Below are positions 28,078 to 37,739 of a DNA stretch of 59,865 nucleotides, piece after piece (position 1 is the stretch's first letter; each line of letters begins with the position of its first letter). The position numbers and the translations under genes are program-made. The DNA comes from Bacillus sp. FJAT-27245 (lineage in GTDB: Bacteria > Bacillota > Bacilli > Bacillales > Cytobacillaceae): assembly GCF_001273955.1 (NCBI RefSeq), contig NZ_LIGI01000001.1, positions 2,294,215-2,354,079 of the forward strand. Reading direction: 5' to 3'. The notes beneath the pieces were generated by a model. It saw only the letters and a program-made list of their open reading frames with translations, did not search any database and was not told where the DNA came from.

Positions 28078-29256
28078 ATGAGTACATATAAAAATGAAAA
28101 GCGATCCAGTTTGCTGGACATTTTTTTGGTTTCGTTAAAATTGGGCTGTACGTCATTTGGAGGTCCAACCGCCCATATAGGCTATTTTCATAATGAGTAT
28201 GTTAAAAAGAAAAAGTGGCTGGATGAGCGTGAATTTGCCGAGCTGATTGCTTTATGCCAGTTGCTGCCCGGACCGGCAAGCAGCCAGGCCGGGTTTGGAA
28301 TCGGCTTGAAACGCGGGGGAGTTGCGGGAGGCATCGCCTCGTTTGCCGGATTTACCTTACCGTCCTTTGTGCTAATGGCGCTATTCGCGTTCGCCCTCAC
28401 GGGAATCGACCCCGCTGGGAACGGCTGGCTTCACGGTTTGAAAATTGTGGCGGCCGCTGTTGTTCTCCAGGCCGTATATTCTTTAGGCAAAAACTTCGCT
28501 TCTACAAAGGCAACAGGCACTATCGCCATCCTTGCTGCTGCGGCGATGTTCCTTTTTCCTTATTCAATCGCACAATTGGCTGTAATGGTAGCGGCGGGTA
28601 CAGCAGGCTTCCTATTCTGTAAAAAACAAGCAGGAGGGCCGACAGCGGGGACTTTCACCATCGTTCCCCGGAAACTGGCGATTGCCTGCCTCACCGTTTT
28701 TTTCCTGTTGTTTCTGCTTTTGCCAGCCATTCGATTTTACGGTATTGAAGCATCACTGGCAGACAGTTTTTACAGGAGCGGCGCTCTCGTATTTGGAGGG
28801 GGACATGTCGTCCTTCCGTTACTTGAACGGGAACTTGTCCCAACAGGTTTTATTACAAAAGGCGACTTTCTCGCTGGTTACGGACTTGTCCAGGCGATGC
28901 CAGGACCATTATTTACGTTTTCCGCCTATCTGGGGGCTTTGGTTGATGGATGGACAGGTGCAATCATCGCAATACTGGCCGTTTTCCTTCCGGGTTTTTT
29001 GCTTCTAATCGCTGTTTTGCCTTTTTGGGAAAAAGTTCGGTCCAAGCCTGCCATCCAATCCGTTGTTGCCGGGTTGAACGCCGGCGTCGTCGGGCTGCTT
29101 GGGGGCGCATTTTATGACCCTATCTTCCTCTCATCGATAACAACCAGGATGGATGCGGCTCTCTTCACGTTGTTTTTCGGCATACTCGCCTTTTGGAAAA
29201 CACCTCCATGGCTTCTCGTTGTTGTTGGAGCTGGAGCAGGGTATGTATTTCTTTAA
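28078..29256 (+). CDS. chrA: Chromate transporter, long ChrA type
   Basis: A 392-residue membrane protein made of two homologous halves, each starting with a G-G/P-rich motif: LGCTSFGGPTAHIGYF near residue 23 with LCQLLPGPASSQ, and VFGGGHVVLPLLERE with GYGLVQAMPGPLFTFSAYLG near residue 270. This is the duplicated form of the CHR family, which exports chromate in several bacteria; other substrates are possible. I use the Met after AGGAAGGCGAAGGA, eight codons into the open frame. Its terminator overlaps the region before the histidine kinase gene. Confidence 0.9.
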   Translation: MSTYKNEKRSSLLDIFLVSLKLGCTSFGGPTAHIGYFHNEYVKKKKWLDEREFAELIALCQLLPGPASSQAGFGIGLKRGGVAGGIASFAGFTLPSFVLMALFAFALTGIDPAGNGWLHGLKIVAAAVVLQAVYSLGKNFASTKATGTIAILAAAAMFLFPYSIAQLAVMVAAGTAGFLFCKKQAGGPTAGTFTIVPRKLAIACLTVFFLLFLLLPAIRFYGIEASLADSFYRSGALVFGGGHVVLPLLERELVPTGFITKGDFLAGYGLVQAMPGPLFTFSAYLGALVDGWTGAIIAILAVFLPGFLLLIAVLPFWEKVRSKPAIQSVVAGLNAGVVGLLGGAFYDPIFLSSITTRMDAALFTLFFGILAFWKTPPWLLVVVGAGAGYVFL

Positions 29257-29432
29257 CGGAAATAGGGAAAACTCCGAAACTGACTTTTTTTCTAGTAGGC
29301 TTCCTTTAATTTCGTCCAAAAAAAGGCGAACTTTTTACAAATTGATGGACTGTTGCCAAAAGCCCCCATTTGGAATTGAACAATCAGCAAGACATTCCTA
29401 TAATTTTACATATAGGCGCTTTTAAAGCTTCC

Positions 29433-29470
29433 GCCGGCCAAGTTATAAACGTAAGGCCGGCTTATTTTTT
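29433..29470 (+). terminator. Terminator after chrA
   Basis: GCCGGCC...GGCCGGC stem followed by TTATTTTTT. Confidence 0.75.
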
Positions 29471-29497
29471 AAAATCCATTTAAAAGGTTGTGAGTAT

Positions 29498-30664
29498 ATG
29501 AATTCTTGGGAGGATAAACAAGGGGATTCACCGGCAGCCGTTGCCTTTCCGGAGAGCGAATCCCCACTAGGTATTTTTCTGCTAAATTCCAAAGGATTGT
29601 TTACTGCTGTTGAAGGGGAGTGGGAAACGATAACCGGCCTTAATCCAAACGAAACTATCGGCCAAAACTTCCTCGATTTTTTCAGCCCCGACCCTCTTTT
29701 AAGGAGTTGCGACACCCTCCTGCCCCTCATCCAAAACGGAAAACACACTTTATTCACCAAAAAAGGACAGACTGCATTCGTTACAGTAACCATGCTGCCA
29801 ATTTTATTAGATGATGGTTCACTCCAGGGGTATACCGGCGCTTTGGCCCCTCGTCCAGGCTCGACATTACATAAAGAGCATAACTCATTCCAGCCAAATG
29901 ATCTGATATTTACCCTTAAGGCAAAGATATCTTCGGAAATTGAAAAAAACAGACAAAAAGACGCAATCCTCATTCAACAATCAAGGCTAGCGGCAATGGG
30001 AGAAATGCTCGCAAGCATCGGGCATCAGTGGCGGCAGCCTTTGAATAATTTATCAATGCTTTTTCAGGAAGCAAGGGAAGCGCTGGAATTTGGAGAAATC
30101 AACGAACAATTTGCCGATATTTTCATAAAAGAAGGGCTAGAACAGGTACAAGTACTCTCCCGGACCATCCACGATATCCGAAGATTTTACCGACGAAACC
30201 TGGAAAAGTCGTTCTTCTCCGTAGCGGATGCGATTGAGGATGCATTGTCCCTTTTCTCGCCTAGCCTGAAAAAGCACGAAATAGAGATTGAATTCATCTA
30301 CAGGGGACAGCAAATGGCGTTCGGCTATCCGAATGAATTCAGCCAGGCAATCCTTAATCTTCTTGCCAATTCGAGGGACGCTTTTGTCCACAAAGGCTCG
30401 GAAAACAGGAGAATTTCAATTGCGATTGAAGATAAAGATGGTTTTTCTGAAACCGTATTTACAGACAACACCGGAGGGATCGATCCATCCAACATGGCGC
30501 ACATCTTTGACCCTCACTTTACAACAAGGGCTGGAAGTACCGGCTTGGGGCTTTATATGGTCAAAACGATCGTCGAGCGCATGAAAGGAAGCGCCAGCGC
30601 TGAAAACAATCAATCCGGCACGCTGTTCAGGCTGTCCATCCCAAAAGCATTCAGCAGGGATTGA
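29498..30664 (+). CDS. Soluble PAS-type sensor histidine kinase, orphan
   Basis: A 388-residue kinase without membrane segments. Residues about 20 to 125 look like one PAS domain; then a coiled coil; the phospho-acceptor box is SIGHQWRQPLNNLSM (His175 or so); the HATPase domain has NLLANSRDA (N box), DNTGGID (G1), IFDPHFTTR (F box) and GSTGLGLYMVK (G2). The H-Q-W-R-Q-P-L acceptor is that of a subfamily common with PAS/soluble sensors. No response regulator gene is adjacent, so its partner is unknown. The signal is likely cytoplasmic. Confidence 0.85.
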   Translation: MNSWEDKQGDSPAAVAFPESESPLGIFLLNSKGLFTAVEGEWETITGLNPNETIGQNFLDFFSPDPLLRSCDTLLPLIQNGKHTLFTKKGQTAFVTVTMLPILLDDGSLQGYTGALAPRPGSTLHKEHNSFQPNDLIFTLKAKISSEIEKNRQKDAILIQQSRLAAMGEMLASIGHQWRQPLNNLSMLFQEAREALEFGEINEQFADIFIKEGLEQVQVLSRTIHDIRRFYRRNLEKSFFSVADAIEDALSLFSPSLKKHEIEIEFIYRGQQMAFGYPNEFSQAILNLLANSRDAFVHKGSENRRISIAIEDKDGFSETVFTDNTGGIDPSNMAHIFDPHFTTRAGSTGLGLYMVKTIVERMKGSASAENNQSGTLFRLSIPKAFSRD

Positions 30665-30695
30665 ACCGGAAGATTAGCCCAGCATTCCTCTTGTT

Positions 30696-30753
30696 GTTTA
30701 CCTTTTCCGTAAAAAAGCAGAATAATAGGCATTTTTAATGGGAAAAGGTAAAC
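30696..30753. repeat. Long perfect inverted repeat upstream of yneT
   Basis: GTTTACCTTTTCC (30696-30708) and GGAAAAGGTAAAC (30741-30753): a perfect 13-bp inverted repeat with a 32-nt AT-rich spacer, ending 32 bp before the yneT start. Could be an operator pair, an RNA stem in the leader, or a repeat remnant. Confidence 0.6.
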
Positions 30754-30785
30754 TTAAGCTAAAAGGTTAAGGAGGAAGCGGACGA

Positions 30786-31199
30786 ATGTTGACGTATCCA
30801 AGCCGTGAGGAAATAAAGGAAATCCTCAATAAGGCAAAAAGAATCGCTGTTGTTGGCCTAAGCGATAATCCAGAAAAAACATCCTATATGGTATCCGAAG
30901 CGATGCAAAAGGCCGGCTACGAAATCATCCCTGTGAATCCGACGATTAAAGAAGCGCTGGGGGTAAAAGCGGTACCATCGCTTAAAGATATTGAGGGCCA
31001 TGTAGACATCGTTAACGTATTCCGCCGGCCCGAGTATTTGCCCGGTGTCGCCAGGGAATTCGCGGAAATGGATGCAGATGTATTCTGGGCGCAGCTCGGC
31101 CTTGAAAGTGAAGAAGCGTATCATTTCCTGAAAGAAAGAGGATATACCGTCATAATGGACCGCTGCATTAAGGTGGAACACGCTTTAACAAGAAGATAA
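30786..31199 (+). CDS. yneT: CoA-binding domain protein YneT
   Basis: A 137-residue Rossmann-fold protein of the CoA-binding family. VGLSDNPEKTSYMVSEAMQK, EIIPVNPTI and VDIVNVFRRPEYLP are the family segments, as in the nucleotide-binding part of succinyl-CoA synthetase. Function unknown. Position just before parE matches B. subtilis yneT. The start follows AAGGAGGAAG. Confidence 0.9.
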   Translation: MLTYPSREEIKEILNKAKRIAVVGLSDNPEKTSYMVSEAMQKAGYEIIPVNPTIKEALGVKAVPSLKDIEGHVDIVNVFRRPEYLPGVAREFAEMDADVFWAQLGLESEEAYHFLKERGYTVIMDRCIKVEHALTRR

Positions 31200-31206
31200 C
31201 ATACTT

Positions 31207-31235
31207 GAAAACGGCTGCCTGCGGGCGGCTTTTTT
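31207..31235 (+). terminator. Terminator of yneT
   Basis: GGCTGCC-tgc-GGGCGGC-type hairpin followed by TTTTTTCG. Confidence 0.65.
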
Positions 31236-31399
31236 CGTCCGGTTCATAACCAAAACAACCCAAATACAAGCAAAATACAAGGAAATTTGAAAGAACTGGT
31301 TTGCGAAAACGAAATAAATCGCTACAATAAAGCATAGACGGCAGGACAAGTTATGGTAAAATTAAACTTGCGAACATCCGTTCTCGAACAATATTTCCG

Positions 31400-31469
31400 G
31401 TTATCCCACACTTATTAGGACGTAACCATCATTGAGGGATGGACCCGCTCTGATGGAAGCTTCACTGTA
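31400..31469. repeat. Short, degenerate copy of the palindromic repeat
   Basis: Ends with GATGGAAGCTTCACTGTA (31452-31469), three mismatches to the 18-bp boundary repeat of the 27.7-kb element, and begins TTATCCCACACTTATTAGGAC, close to the TTATCCCACTCTTAAGGGAC that follows the first boundary there. The internal palindromes are gone. It lies in the parE leader. Confidence 0.6.
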
Positions 31470-31537
31470 TTCGTTGCCTAAAAGGATGATAGAAATAAAA
31501 TGAACATTCTTTGGCAGAGCATGAAAGGGGTATTTTA

Positions 31538-33526
31538 GTGTCAGCAAACCAACAGGCTTTTACTTATAATGATGACGCCATCCAGGTCCTCGAGGGCTTG
31601 GAGGCAGTCAGGAAGCGCCCGGGTATGTACATCGGGAGTACTGACGCAAGAGGTCTCCACCATCTTGTTTACGAAATTGTCGACAACTCTGTCGATGAAG
31701 CGCTTGCCGGATATGGCAACCACATCATCGTAAGGATCCACAAGGATAATTCAATTAGCGTCATTGATAAAGGGCGCGGAATGCCAACTGGTATGCACAA
31801 GCTTGGCAAGCCCACCCCCGAAGTTATCCTGACCGTTCTGCATGCCGGAGGGAAGTTTGGCCAAGGGGGCTATAAAACAAGCGGAGGCCTCCATGGCGTC
31901 GGCGCCTCGGTAGTCAACGCCCTTTCGGAATGGCTGGTTGTCACAATTAAAAGGGACGGCATAGTCTACGAACAGCGGTTTGAAAATGGCGGAAAACCGG
32001 CAACCACCCTTGAAAAAATCGGCAAAACGAACCAGACAGGCACAACCATTCATTTCAAGCCGGATCCAACAATTTTTTCAGTCACAACTTATAACTTTGA
32101 AACTCTTTGCGAAAGGCTAAGGGAATCTGCCTTTCTTTTAAAAGGCATGAAAATCGATATTATTGACGACCGGAACGCGCTGCAGGAATCCTTCCATTAT
32201 GAAAATGGGATAGAGGCGTTTGTCGAATATTTGAACGAAGGCAAGGAAGTCCTTCACCCAGTCGTCAGCTTCGAGGGCGCAACGAACGGGATTGAAGTTG
32301 AATTCTCCTTTCAATTCAATGATGGCTATTCGGAAAATGTCCTTTCATTCGTTAACAACGTAAGGACAAAGGACGGCGGCACGCACGAAGCAGGCGCGAA
32401 AACTGCGATGACGAGGGTATTTAACGATTACGCCCGCAAGGTTTCCCTCCTGAAGGAAAAGGATAAAAACCTCGATGGCGCCGATATCCGTGAAGGGCTA
32501 TCGGCGATTATTTCGGTCCGCATCCCCGAAGGCCAGCTCCAATTTGAAGGGCAGACAAAAGGGAAACTTGGCACGAGCGAGGCAAGGTCGGCTGTCGATT
32601 CAGTCGTTTCCGAACATCTTTCCTATTTCCTTGAGGAGAATCCGGATATTAGCTCACTTTTAATAAAAAAATCAATTAAGGCATTCCAGGCAAGGGAAGC
32701 TGCCCGAAAGGCACGGGAAGAGGCAAGGAGCGGCAAGAAGCGGAAGCGGGCAGACGCGGTCCTGTCCGGCAAGCTGACTCCGGCGCAATCGCGCAATCCT
32801 CAGAAAAACGAACTTTACCTGGTCGAGGGGGACTCCGCTGGAGGATCGGCAAAACAAGGCCGTGACCGCAAATTCCAGGCAGTCCTTCCGTTAAGGGGTA
32901 AAGTCATCAATACGGAGAAAGCGAAGCTCCAGGATATTTTTAAAAATGAAGAAATCAACACGATCATCCACGCAATCGGCGGGGGGGTTGGGTCGGATTT
33001 CAGCGTAGAGGATATCAACTATGACAAGATTATCATCATGACTGATGCCGATACGGACGGGGCTCATATCCAGGTCCTTTTGCTCACATTCTTTTACCGC
33101 TACATGAAGCCGCTAGTGGAGGCTGGCAAGGTTTTCATCGCCCTCCCGCCGCTTTTCAAGGTCAGCAAGGGTACAGGCAAGAAGGAAGTCATTGAATATG
33201 CCTGGAATGAAAGTGAACTCCAGGGCGCCATCAAAAAGGTTGGCAAGGGCTATATGATCCAGCGTTATAAAGGACTCGGCGAAATGAACGCCGACCAGCT
33301 GTGGGAAACGACAATGGACCCTGAAACAAGGACATTGATCAGGGTGAAGATCGATGACGCGGCCCGGGCGGAACGCAGGGTTACTACGCTCATGGGAGAT
33401 AAAGTTGAACCCCGCAGGAAGTGGATCGAATCGAACGTTGCTTTCGGGCTGGAAGAAGAGGATGAACTTGATACAATTCTTGACAATGAAAATATTACCG
33501 TCGCCGAGGAGGAAATAGGGCAATGA
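31538..33526 (+). CDS. parE: DNA topoisomerase IV subunit B
   Basis: A 662-residue type IIA topoisomerase ATPase subunit. GHKL motifs: [11 protein letters not shown] (N box), [23 protein letters not shown] (ATP lid); TOPRIM motifs [11 protein letters not shown] and [11 protein letters not shown] follow. It unlinks daughter chromosomes together with ParC. The gene overlaps parC by four bases (ATGA). The start chosen is GTG after AAAGGGG; the frame upstream is open for nine more codons. The adjacent parC partner and the yneT context make ParE rather than GyrB certain. Confidence 0.96.
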   Translation: MSANQQAFTYNDDAIQVLEGLEAVRKRPGMYIGSTDARGLHHLVYEIVDNSVDEALAGYGNHIIVRIHKDNSISVIDKGRGMPTGMHKLGKPTPEVILTVLHAGGKFGQGGYKTSGGLHGVGASVVNALSEWLVVTIKRDGIVYEQRFENGGKPATTLEKIGKTNQTGTTIHFKPDPTIFSVTTYNFETLCERLRESAFLLKGMKIDIIDDRNALQESFHYENGIEAFVEYLNEGKEVLHPVVSFEGATNGIEVEFSFQFNDGYSENVLSFVNNVRTKDGGTHEAGAKTAMTRVFNDYARKVSLLKEKDKNLDGADIREGLSAIISVRIPEGQLQFEGQTKGKLGTSEARSAVDSVVSEHLSYFLEENPDISSLLIKKSIKAFQAREAARKAREEARSGKKRKRADAVLSGKLTPAQSRNPQKNELYLVEGDSAGGSAKQGRDRKFQAVLPLRGKVINTEKAKLQDIFKNEEINTIIHAIGGGVGSDFSVEDINYDKIIIMTDADTDGAHIQVLLLTFFYRYMKPLVEAGKVFIALPPLFKVSKGTGKKEVIEYAWNESELQGAIKKVGKGYMIQRYKGLGEMNADQLWETTMDPETRTLIRVKIDDAARAERRVTTLMGDKVEPRRKWIESNVAFGLEEEDELDTILDNENITVAEEEIGQ

Positions 33527-35964
33527 GCTTGACAGAGAAATTCCGCGACCTTCCCCTTGAAGATATACTAGGCGACAGGTTTGGCAGATACAGTAAATAC
33601 ATTATCCAGGAGCGGGCGCTTCCTGATGCGCGTGACGGGCTGAAGCCTGTGCAGCGGCGCATTTTGTACGCTATGCATGTTGAAGGGAACACACATGAAA
33701 AAGGGTTCCGGAAATCAGCAAAAACCGTCGGAAACGTAATCGGCAATTATCATCCGCACGGCGACTCATCTGTGTATGAGGCAATGGTGCGGATGAGCCA
33801 GGATTGGAAGGTACGCAATGTCCTTGTCGAAATGCACGGAAATAACGGAAGCGTGGATGGTGACCCTCCTGCCGCGATGCGTTATACGGAAGCCAGGCTA
33901 TCCGCCATTTCAACCGAGCTATTGCGCGATATTGAAAAGCAGACGGTCGACTTCATCCCAAACTTTGATGACACATCAAGTGAGCCGACTGTTTTGCCGG
34001 CGATGTTCCCTAATCTCCTCGTCAATGGTTCGACTGGTATTTCAGCAGGATACGCGACAGACATACCACCCCACCATTTAGGTGAAGTCATCGATGGCGT
34101 CATTATGAGGATGGACAATCCCGACGCCTCTATCGAACAGCTGATGACAGCCATTAAAGGGCCCGATTTTCCGACCGGCGGAATCATCCAGGGCATTGAT
34201 GGAATTAGGAAAGCGTATGAAACCGGACGCGGGAAGATCATCGTCCGCAGCAAAGCCGAGATTGAAGACATCCGCGGCGGCAGGCAGCAAATCGTCATTA
34301 CAGAAATTCCGTATGAGGTGAACAAGGCAAACCTCGTCAAAAAAATGGATGAATTCAGGCTTGATCGGAAGCTTGAGGGAATTTCTGAAATCCGGGACGA
34401 AACTGACCGGACAGGGCTTAGGATTGTTATCGAATTGCGTAAGGATGCGGATGCTTTAGGCGTCCTGAATTATCTATACAAGAACAGCGATCTTCAGGTG
34501 GCCTATAACTTTAATATGGTCGCCATTCACAACAAGCGGCCGGTGCTCATGGGCCTCAGGGAACTTCTTGATGCCTATATCGGCCATCAAAAAGACGTCG
34601 TAACGAGAAGATCACAATATGAGCTAAGAAAAGCGCGGGAAAGGCAGCATATCGTCGAAGGCCTTATAAAGGCACTTTCGATTCTCGATCAAGTAATAGC
34701 AGCCATCCGCGCTTCCAAGGATAAACGGAATGCGAAGGACAACCTTATCGCAAAATTCGGATTTACCGAGCCGCAAGCCGAAGCAATCGTTTCCTTGCAG
34801 CTTTACAGATTGACCAATACGGATATTACCGCGCTTATGAAAGAAGCGGAAGAACTTTCGAAAAAAATTGAAGAGCTGCAATCCATCCTTGGCAGTGAAA
34901 AGAAACTTTACAGCGTCATTAAAAAAGACCTTAAGGATGTTAAAAAGCGCTTCGCCGATGCGAGAAGGTCAGTCATTGAGGATGAAATTGAAGAATTGAA
35001 AATCAATCTCGATGTCATGGTCCCAAGCGAGGATGTTATCGTAACTGTGACGAAGGAAGGGTATATCAAACGGACAAGCCTGCGTTCATTCAGCGCATCA
35101 AACGGTCAGGATTTGGCGATGAAGGATTCAGACCGGATGTTCGCGCAGTTGGAAATGAATACGAAGGATGTTCTGCTCCTTTTTACATCCAAAGGAAACT
35201 ATCTGTACATGCCTGTCCACGAGCTTCCTGATATCAGATGGAAGGATATGGGGCAGCATGTCGCCAATATCATTCCTATCGATCGGGATGAAGAACTCAT
35301 CAAAGCGCTCCCGGTAAAAGATTTCGAAAACGACTCTTATCTGCTTTTCGTTACCAGGAATGGAATGGTCAAGAAAACAGATCTGAAGCTTTATAAGGCG
35401 CAGCGCTATTCCAAACCTCTTACGGCAATTAACCTTAAGGATGCCGACCAGGTTATCGATGTTCACGTAACGGACGGATCACAGGAACTGTTCCTCGTCT
35501 CCCATTATGGATATGCGCTATGGTTCGATGAGGCGGAGGTCAGCCCGATTGGCATCAGGGCCGCCGGAGTGAAAGGGATCAACCTGAAAGAAGGCGATTT
35601 CGTAGCCGGCGGAAAAGTGATTGGCCCAGATGGCAAGGAATCAATCGCCATTGTTACCCAGCGCGGGGCGATGAAAAAAATGAAATTAAAAGAATTTGAA
35701 AAAGCTGCTCGTGCCAAACGCGGAGTCGTCATCCTTAGGGAACTGAAAGCCAATCCGCACCGCGTAGTCGGCATTGAAGCGATTGAAGACCGCGACCAGC
35801 TCTTCATCCTGACTGAAAAAGGACAGCTTCTCTCTATAATGGCGAGCGAGCTGAAATTCACCGACCGCTATTCAAACGGTTCGTTTATTTTTGATGAAGT
35901 GGAAAGCGGAAAACCCGTTTCCCTCTGGAAGGAAGCCGGAAGGGAAGAAACTGAACTAGCTTAG
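33523..35964 (+). CDS. parC: DNA topoisomerase IV subunit A
   Basis: An 813-residue topoisomerase subunit that cuts and rejoins DNA. The active Tyr is in [14 protein letters not shown] near residue 120; [19 protein letters not shown] carries the quinolone-determining Ser and Asp/Glu positions, here Ser and Glu, the sensitive state. The C-terminal DNA-wrapping beta-pinwheel occupies residues about 500 to 800. Four-base overlap with parE. Confidence 0.96.
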   Translation: MSLTEKFRDLPLEDILGDRFGRYSKYIIQERALPDARDGLKPVQRRILYAMHVEGNTHEKGFRKSAKTVGNVIGNYHPHGDSSVYEAMVRMSQDWKVRNVLVEMHGNNGSVDGDPPAAMRYTEARLSAISTELLRDIEKQTVDFIPNFDDTSSEPTVLPAMFPNLLVNGSTGISAGYATDIPPHHLGEVIDGVIMRMDNPDASIEQLMTAIKGPDFPTGGIIQGIDGIRKAYETGRGKIIVRSKAEIEDIRGGRQQIVITEIPYEVNKANLVKKMDEFRLDRKLEGISEIRDETDRTGLRIVIELRKDADALGVLNYLYKNSDLQVAYNFNMVAIHNKRPVLMGLRELLDAYIGHQKDVVTRRSQYELRKARERQHIVEGLIKALSILDQVIAAIRASKDKRNAKDNLIAKFGFTEPQAEAIVSLQLYRLTNTDITALMKEAEELSKKIEELQSILGSEKKLYSVIKKDLKDVKKRFADARRSVIEDEIEELKINLDVMVPSEDVIVTVTKEGYIKRTSLRSFSASNGQDLAMKDSDRMFAQLEMNTKDVLLLFTSKGNYLYMPVHELPDIRWKDMGQHVANIIPIDRDEELIKALPVKDFENDSYLLFVTRNGMVKKTDLKLYKAQRYSKPLTAINLKDADQVIDVHVTDGSQELFLVSHYGYALWFDEAEVSPIGIRAAGVKGINLKEGDFVAGGKVIGPDGKESIAIVTQRGAMKKMKLKEFEKAARAKRGVVILRELKANPHRVVGIEAIEDRDQLFILTEKGQLLSIMASELKFTDRYSNGSFIFDEVESGKPVSLWKEAGREETELA

Positions 35965-35970
35965 CTGAAC

Positions 35971-36000
35971 AAAGGGCTGTCCTGCATCGGACGGCCCTTT
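35971..36000 (+). terminator. Terminator of parE-parC
   Basis: AAAGGGC.GTCC-tgcat-GGAC.GCCCTTT imperfect stem with trailing T. Confidence 0.7.
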
Positions 36001-36209
36001 GCCCTTTAATGGGCAGAACATTGGCTGGCCTTTTCCTGGCTCCTCAGTCCTAATTTTCCTTGAGAGAGGACACATGATGGGATGAACATTCAGGGCCGAA
36101 TCCAAAAATGACAAAACACGACAATTTCAACCAATTTTCCTAGTAATCTTTTAGCCAGTTTATTATACTATTTATTAATCTTTGAAAATTCCTATAAGGA
36201 GGCAACTAC

Positions 36210-36917
36210 TTGAACTGTCCTAATTGCAATACGTTAAATGACGATTCCGCCCGTTTTTGCAGCAGTTGCGGGGATTACCTTGACAGAAAGGCCGCGGACA
36301 TATGCCCGGATTGCGGCACTGAAAGGAAAAAGGGCGATCCCTACTGCATCATTTGCGGGTATAAATTCGCTGGTTCAAGGCCACCACTCCAACCAGCCCC
36401 ATCTTCGAGCAACTTTGGAAACACTGGCGACCGAGATGGTTATAACGGATCCACTAGCGGCGGTTACCAGTCCGGCCCCTCACATAATTTCGGGCCAAAT
36501 ACCATTGTGGGTACAAATGGGGACAATGTTCGGTTCGCGAGTTTCGGTGAGAGGCTTGTAGCGTTAATAATCGATTCGGTTATCCTTGGAGTTGCAGGAG
36601 GCGTCCTTGGATTATTGTTTGCGTTTGCGGATGATAACGGCGTTTTTATTAATTTTCTTTCCTTAATTCTTGGCATTGCCTATAAAGCAGGAATGGAGGG
36701 CTCATCCAACCAGGCAACCCTAGGAAAGATGGCAATGGGCATAAAAGTAATTGGGCCGGACGGCGGCCGAATCAGCTATGGCCGGGCAATCGGGAGATAC
36801 TTCGCCACTATCCTTTCCTCCCTGATTTTAGGAATCGGATACCTGATGGCACTCTGGACAAAAGAAAAACGTACCCTTCATGACTTCATTGCCGATACGT
36901 ATGTAATCAAAAAATAA
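36210..36917 (+). CDS. Double zinc-ribbon RDD-family membrane protein
   Basis: A 235-residue protein in three parts: two zinc-ribbon pairs at the N-terminus (CPNC...CSSCG and CPDCG...CIICG, eight Cys in all), a Ser/Gly/Pro linker, and an RDD domain with three membrane helices (RLVALIIDSVILG, ...LSLILGIAYK..., and ...SLILGIGYLMALW...TLHDFIADT). RDD proteins are poorly understood; some act in ion exchange or sensing. The start is TTG after AAGGAGGCAACTAC. Single gene with its own terminator. Confidence 0.8.
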   Translation: MNCPNCNTLNDDSARFCSSCGDYLDRKAADICPDCGTERKKGDPYCIICGYKFAGSRPPLQPAPSSSNFGNTGDRDGYNGSTSGGYQSGPSHNFGPNTIVGTNGDNVRFASFGERLVALIIDSVILGVAGGVLGLLFAFADDNGVFINFLSLILGIAYKAGMEGSSNQATLGKMAMGIKVIGPDGGRISYGRAIGRYFATILSSLILGIGYLMALWTKEKRTLHDFIADTYVIKK

Positions 36918-36928
36918 AACCTGGAAAC

Positions 36929-36959
36929 CCCCTTTACTTTTTAAAAGAGAGGGGGTTTT
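36929..36959 (+). terminator. Terminator of the RDD gene
   Basis: CCCCCT..TTTT..AGAGGGGG stem then TTTTTCATTT. Confidence 0.75.
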
Positions 36960-37056
36960 TCATTTGCCTTTCCAAGGAGAATAGGCAATCGTCACAAATT
37001 TGTAAGGGAAGCATAGTATAAAGCAGGCAGATAAAAGGGAAAGGAGCTTGCTTGAC

Positions 37057-37533
37057 TTGACTAAATTCGATCACACGAACTTGGCGGTCACCTATATCGC
37101 CCCGATTACGCCGTTTAGGCCGCTTGAGGGCAGAAAATATACATTGTCCCACTCAGACACGACCGGAAAGCTTTTTTTGACGATTGGGCCAGAGTACAGC
37201 TATTCGACAACAACTGTTTCCAAAGATGAAGTCTTTGCCGAATGGGTCCAAAGCATGGGCGAATATTCCCTGTGCGGGCGTGTCCATGTGAGCGGCGGTG
37301 AATTTGACGAGCAGCAATCCGGGATCCGGTTCATGATTTTTAAAAAGAAAATGGATTTGGCCCTCACGGCGATCGTGTATGGCGACCAGGTATTTTACAA
37401 AAGCTTTCCGTGGCTCCTGGATGCTCCCATTTATATTCAATTCGATTCCGTTTATCCTGAATACAAGAAGGTCCTCTACTACGGGACGCCAAGGCAGTAC
37501 CTTACTTTATCACGCGGACAGAAAGTTACGTAA
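37057..37533 (+). CDS. Staygreen-family protein
   Basis: A 158-residue protein with the Staygreen (SGR) features PITPFRPLEGRKYTLSHSD, LFLTIGPEY and a C-terminal YPEYKKVLYYGTP segment. In plants SGR is the Mg-dechelatase of chlorophyll breakdown; bacterial members have been shown to remove Mg from chlorophyll in some cases, but this organism has no photosynthesis genes in view, so the true role is open. I favour the second TTG (37057), 10 nt after AGGAG, to one three codons earlier that touches the site. Confidence 0.78.
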   Translation: MTKFDHTNLAVTYIAPITPFRPLEGRKYTLSHSDTTGKLFLTIGPEYSYSTTTVSKDEVFAEWVQSMGEYSLCGRVHVSGGEFDEQQSGIRFMIFKKKMDLALTAIVYGDQVFYKSFPWLLDAPIYIQFDSVYPEYKKVLYYGTPRQYLTLSRGQKVT

Positions 37534-37534
37534 C

Positions 37535-37568
37535 AGCGCAGGACAAAAATGCCTGCGCTGTTGTTTTT
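37535..37568 (+). terminator. Terminator of the Staygreen gene
   Basis: CAGCGCAGG...CCTGCGCTG followed by TTGTTTTTG. Confidence 0.85.
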
Positions 37569-37739
37569 GCAGAATATTCCGCAGATATGGATAAACCCGG
37601 TTTTTTTAAAAGAAACAAGGGTAAATACGTTCTAGCATTACTTTTCCCGAAATCGGATCCAGGCCTTACATAGAGAAATCCCGCACTTTAGTACAACGAA
37701 CTGGATACCGGCTTCAAAAATCGATTAGGAGGCGTTCTT

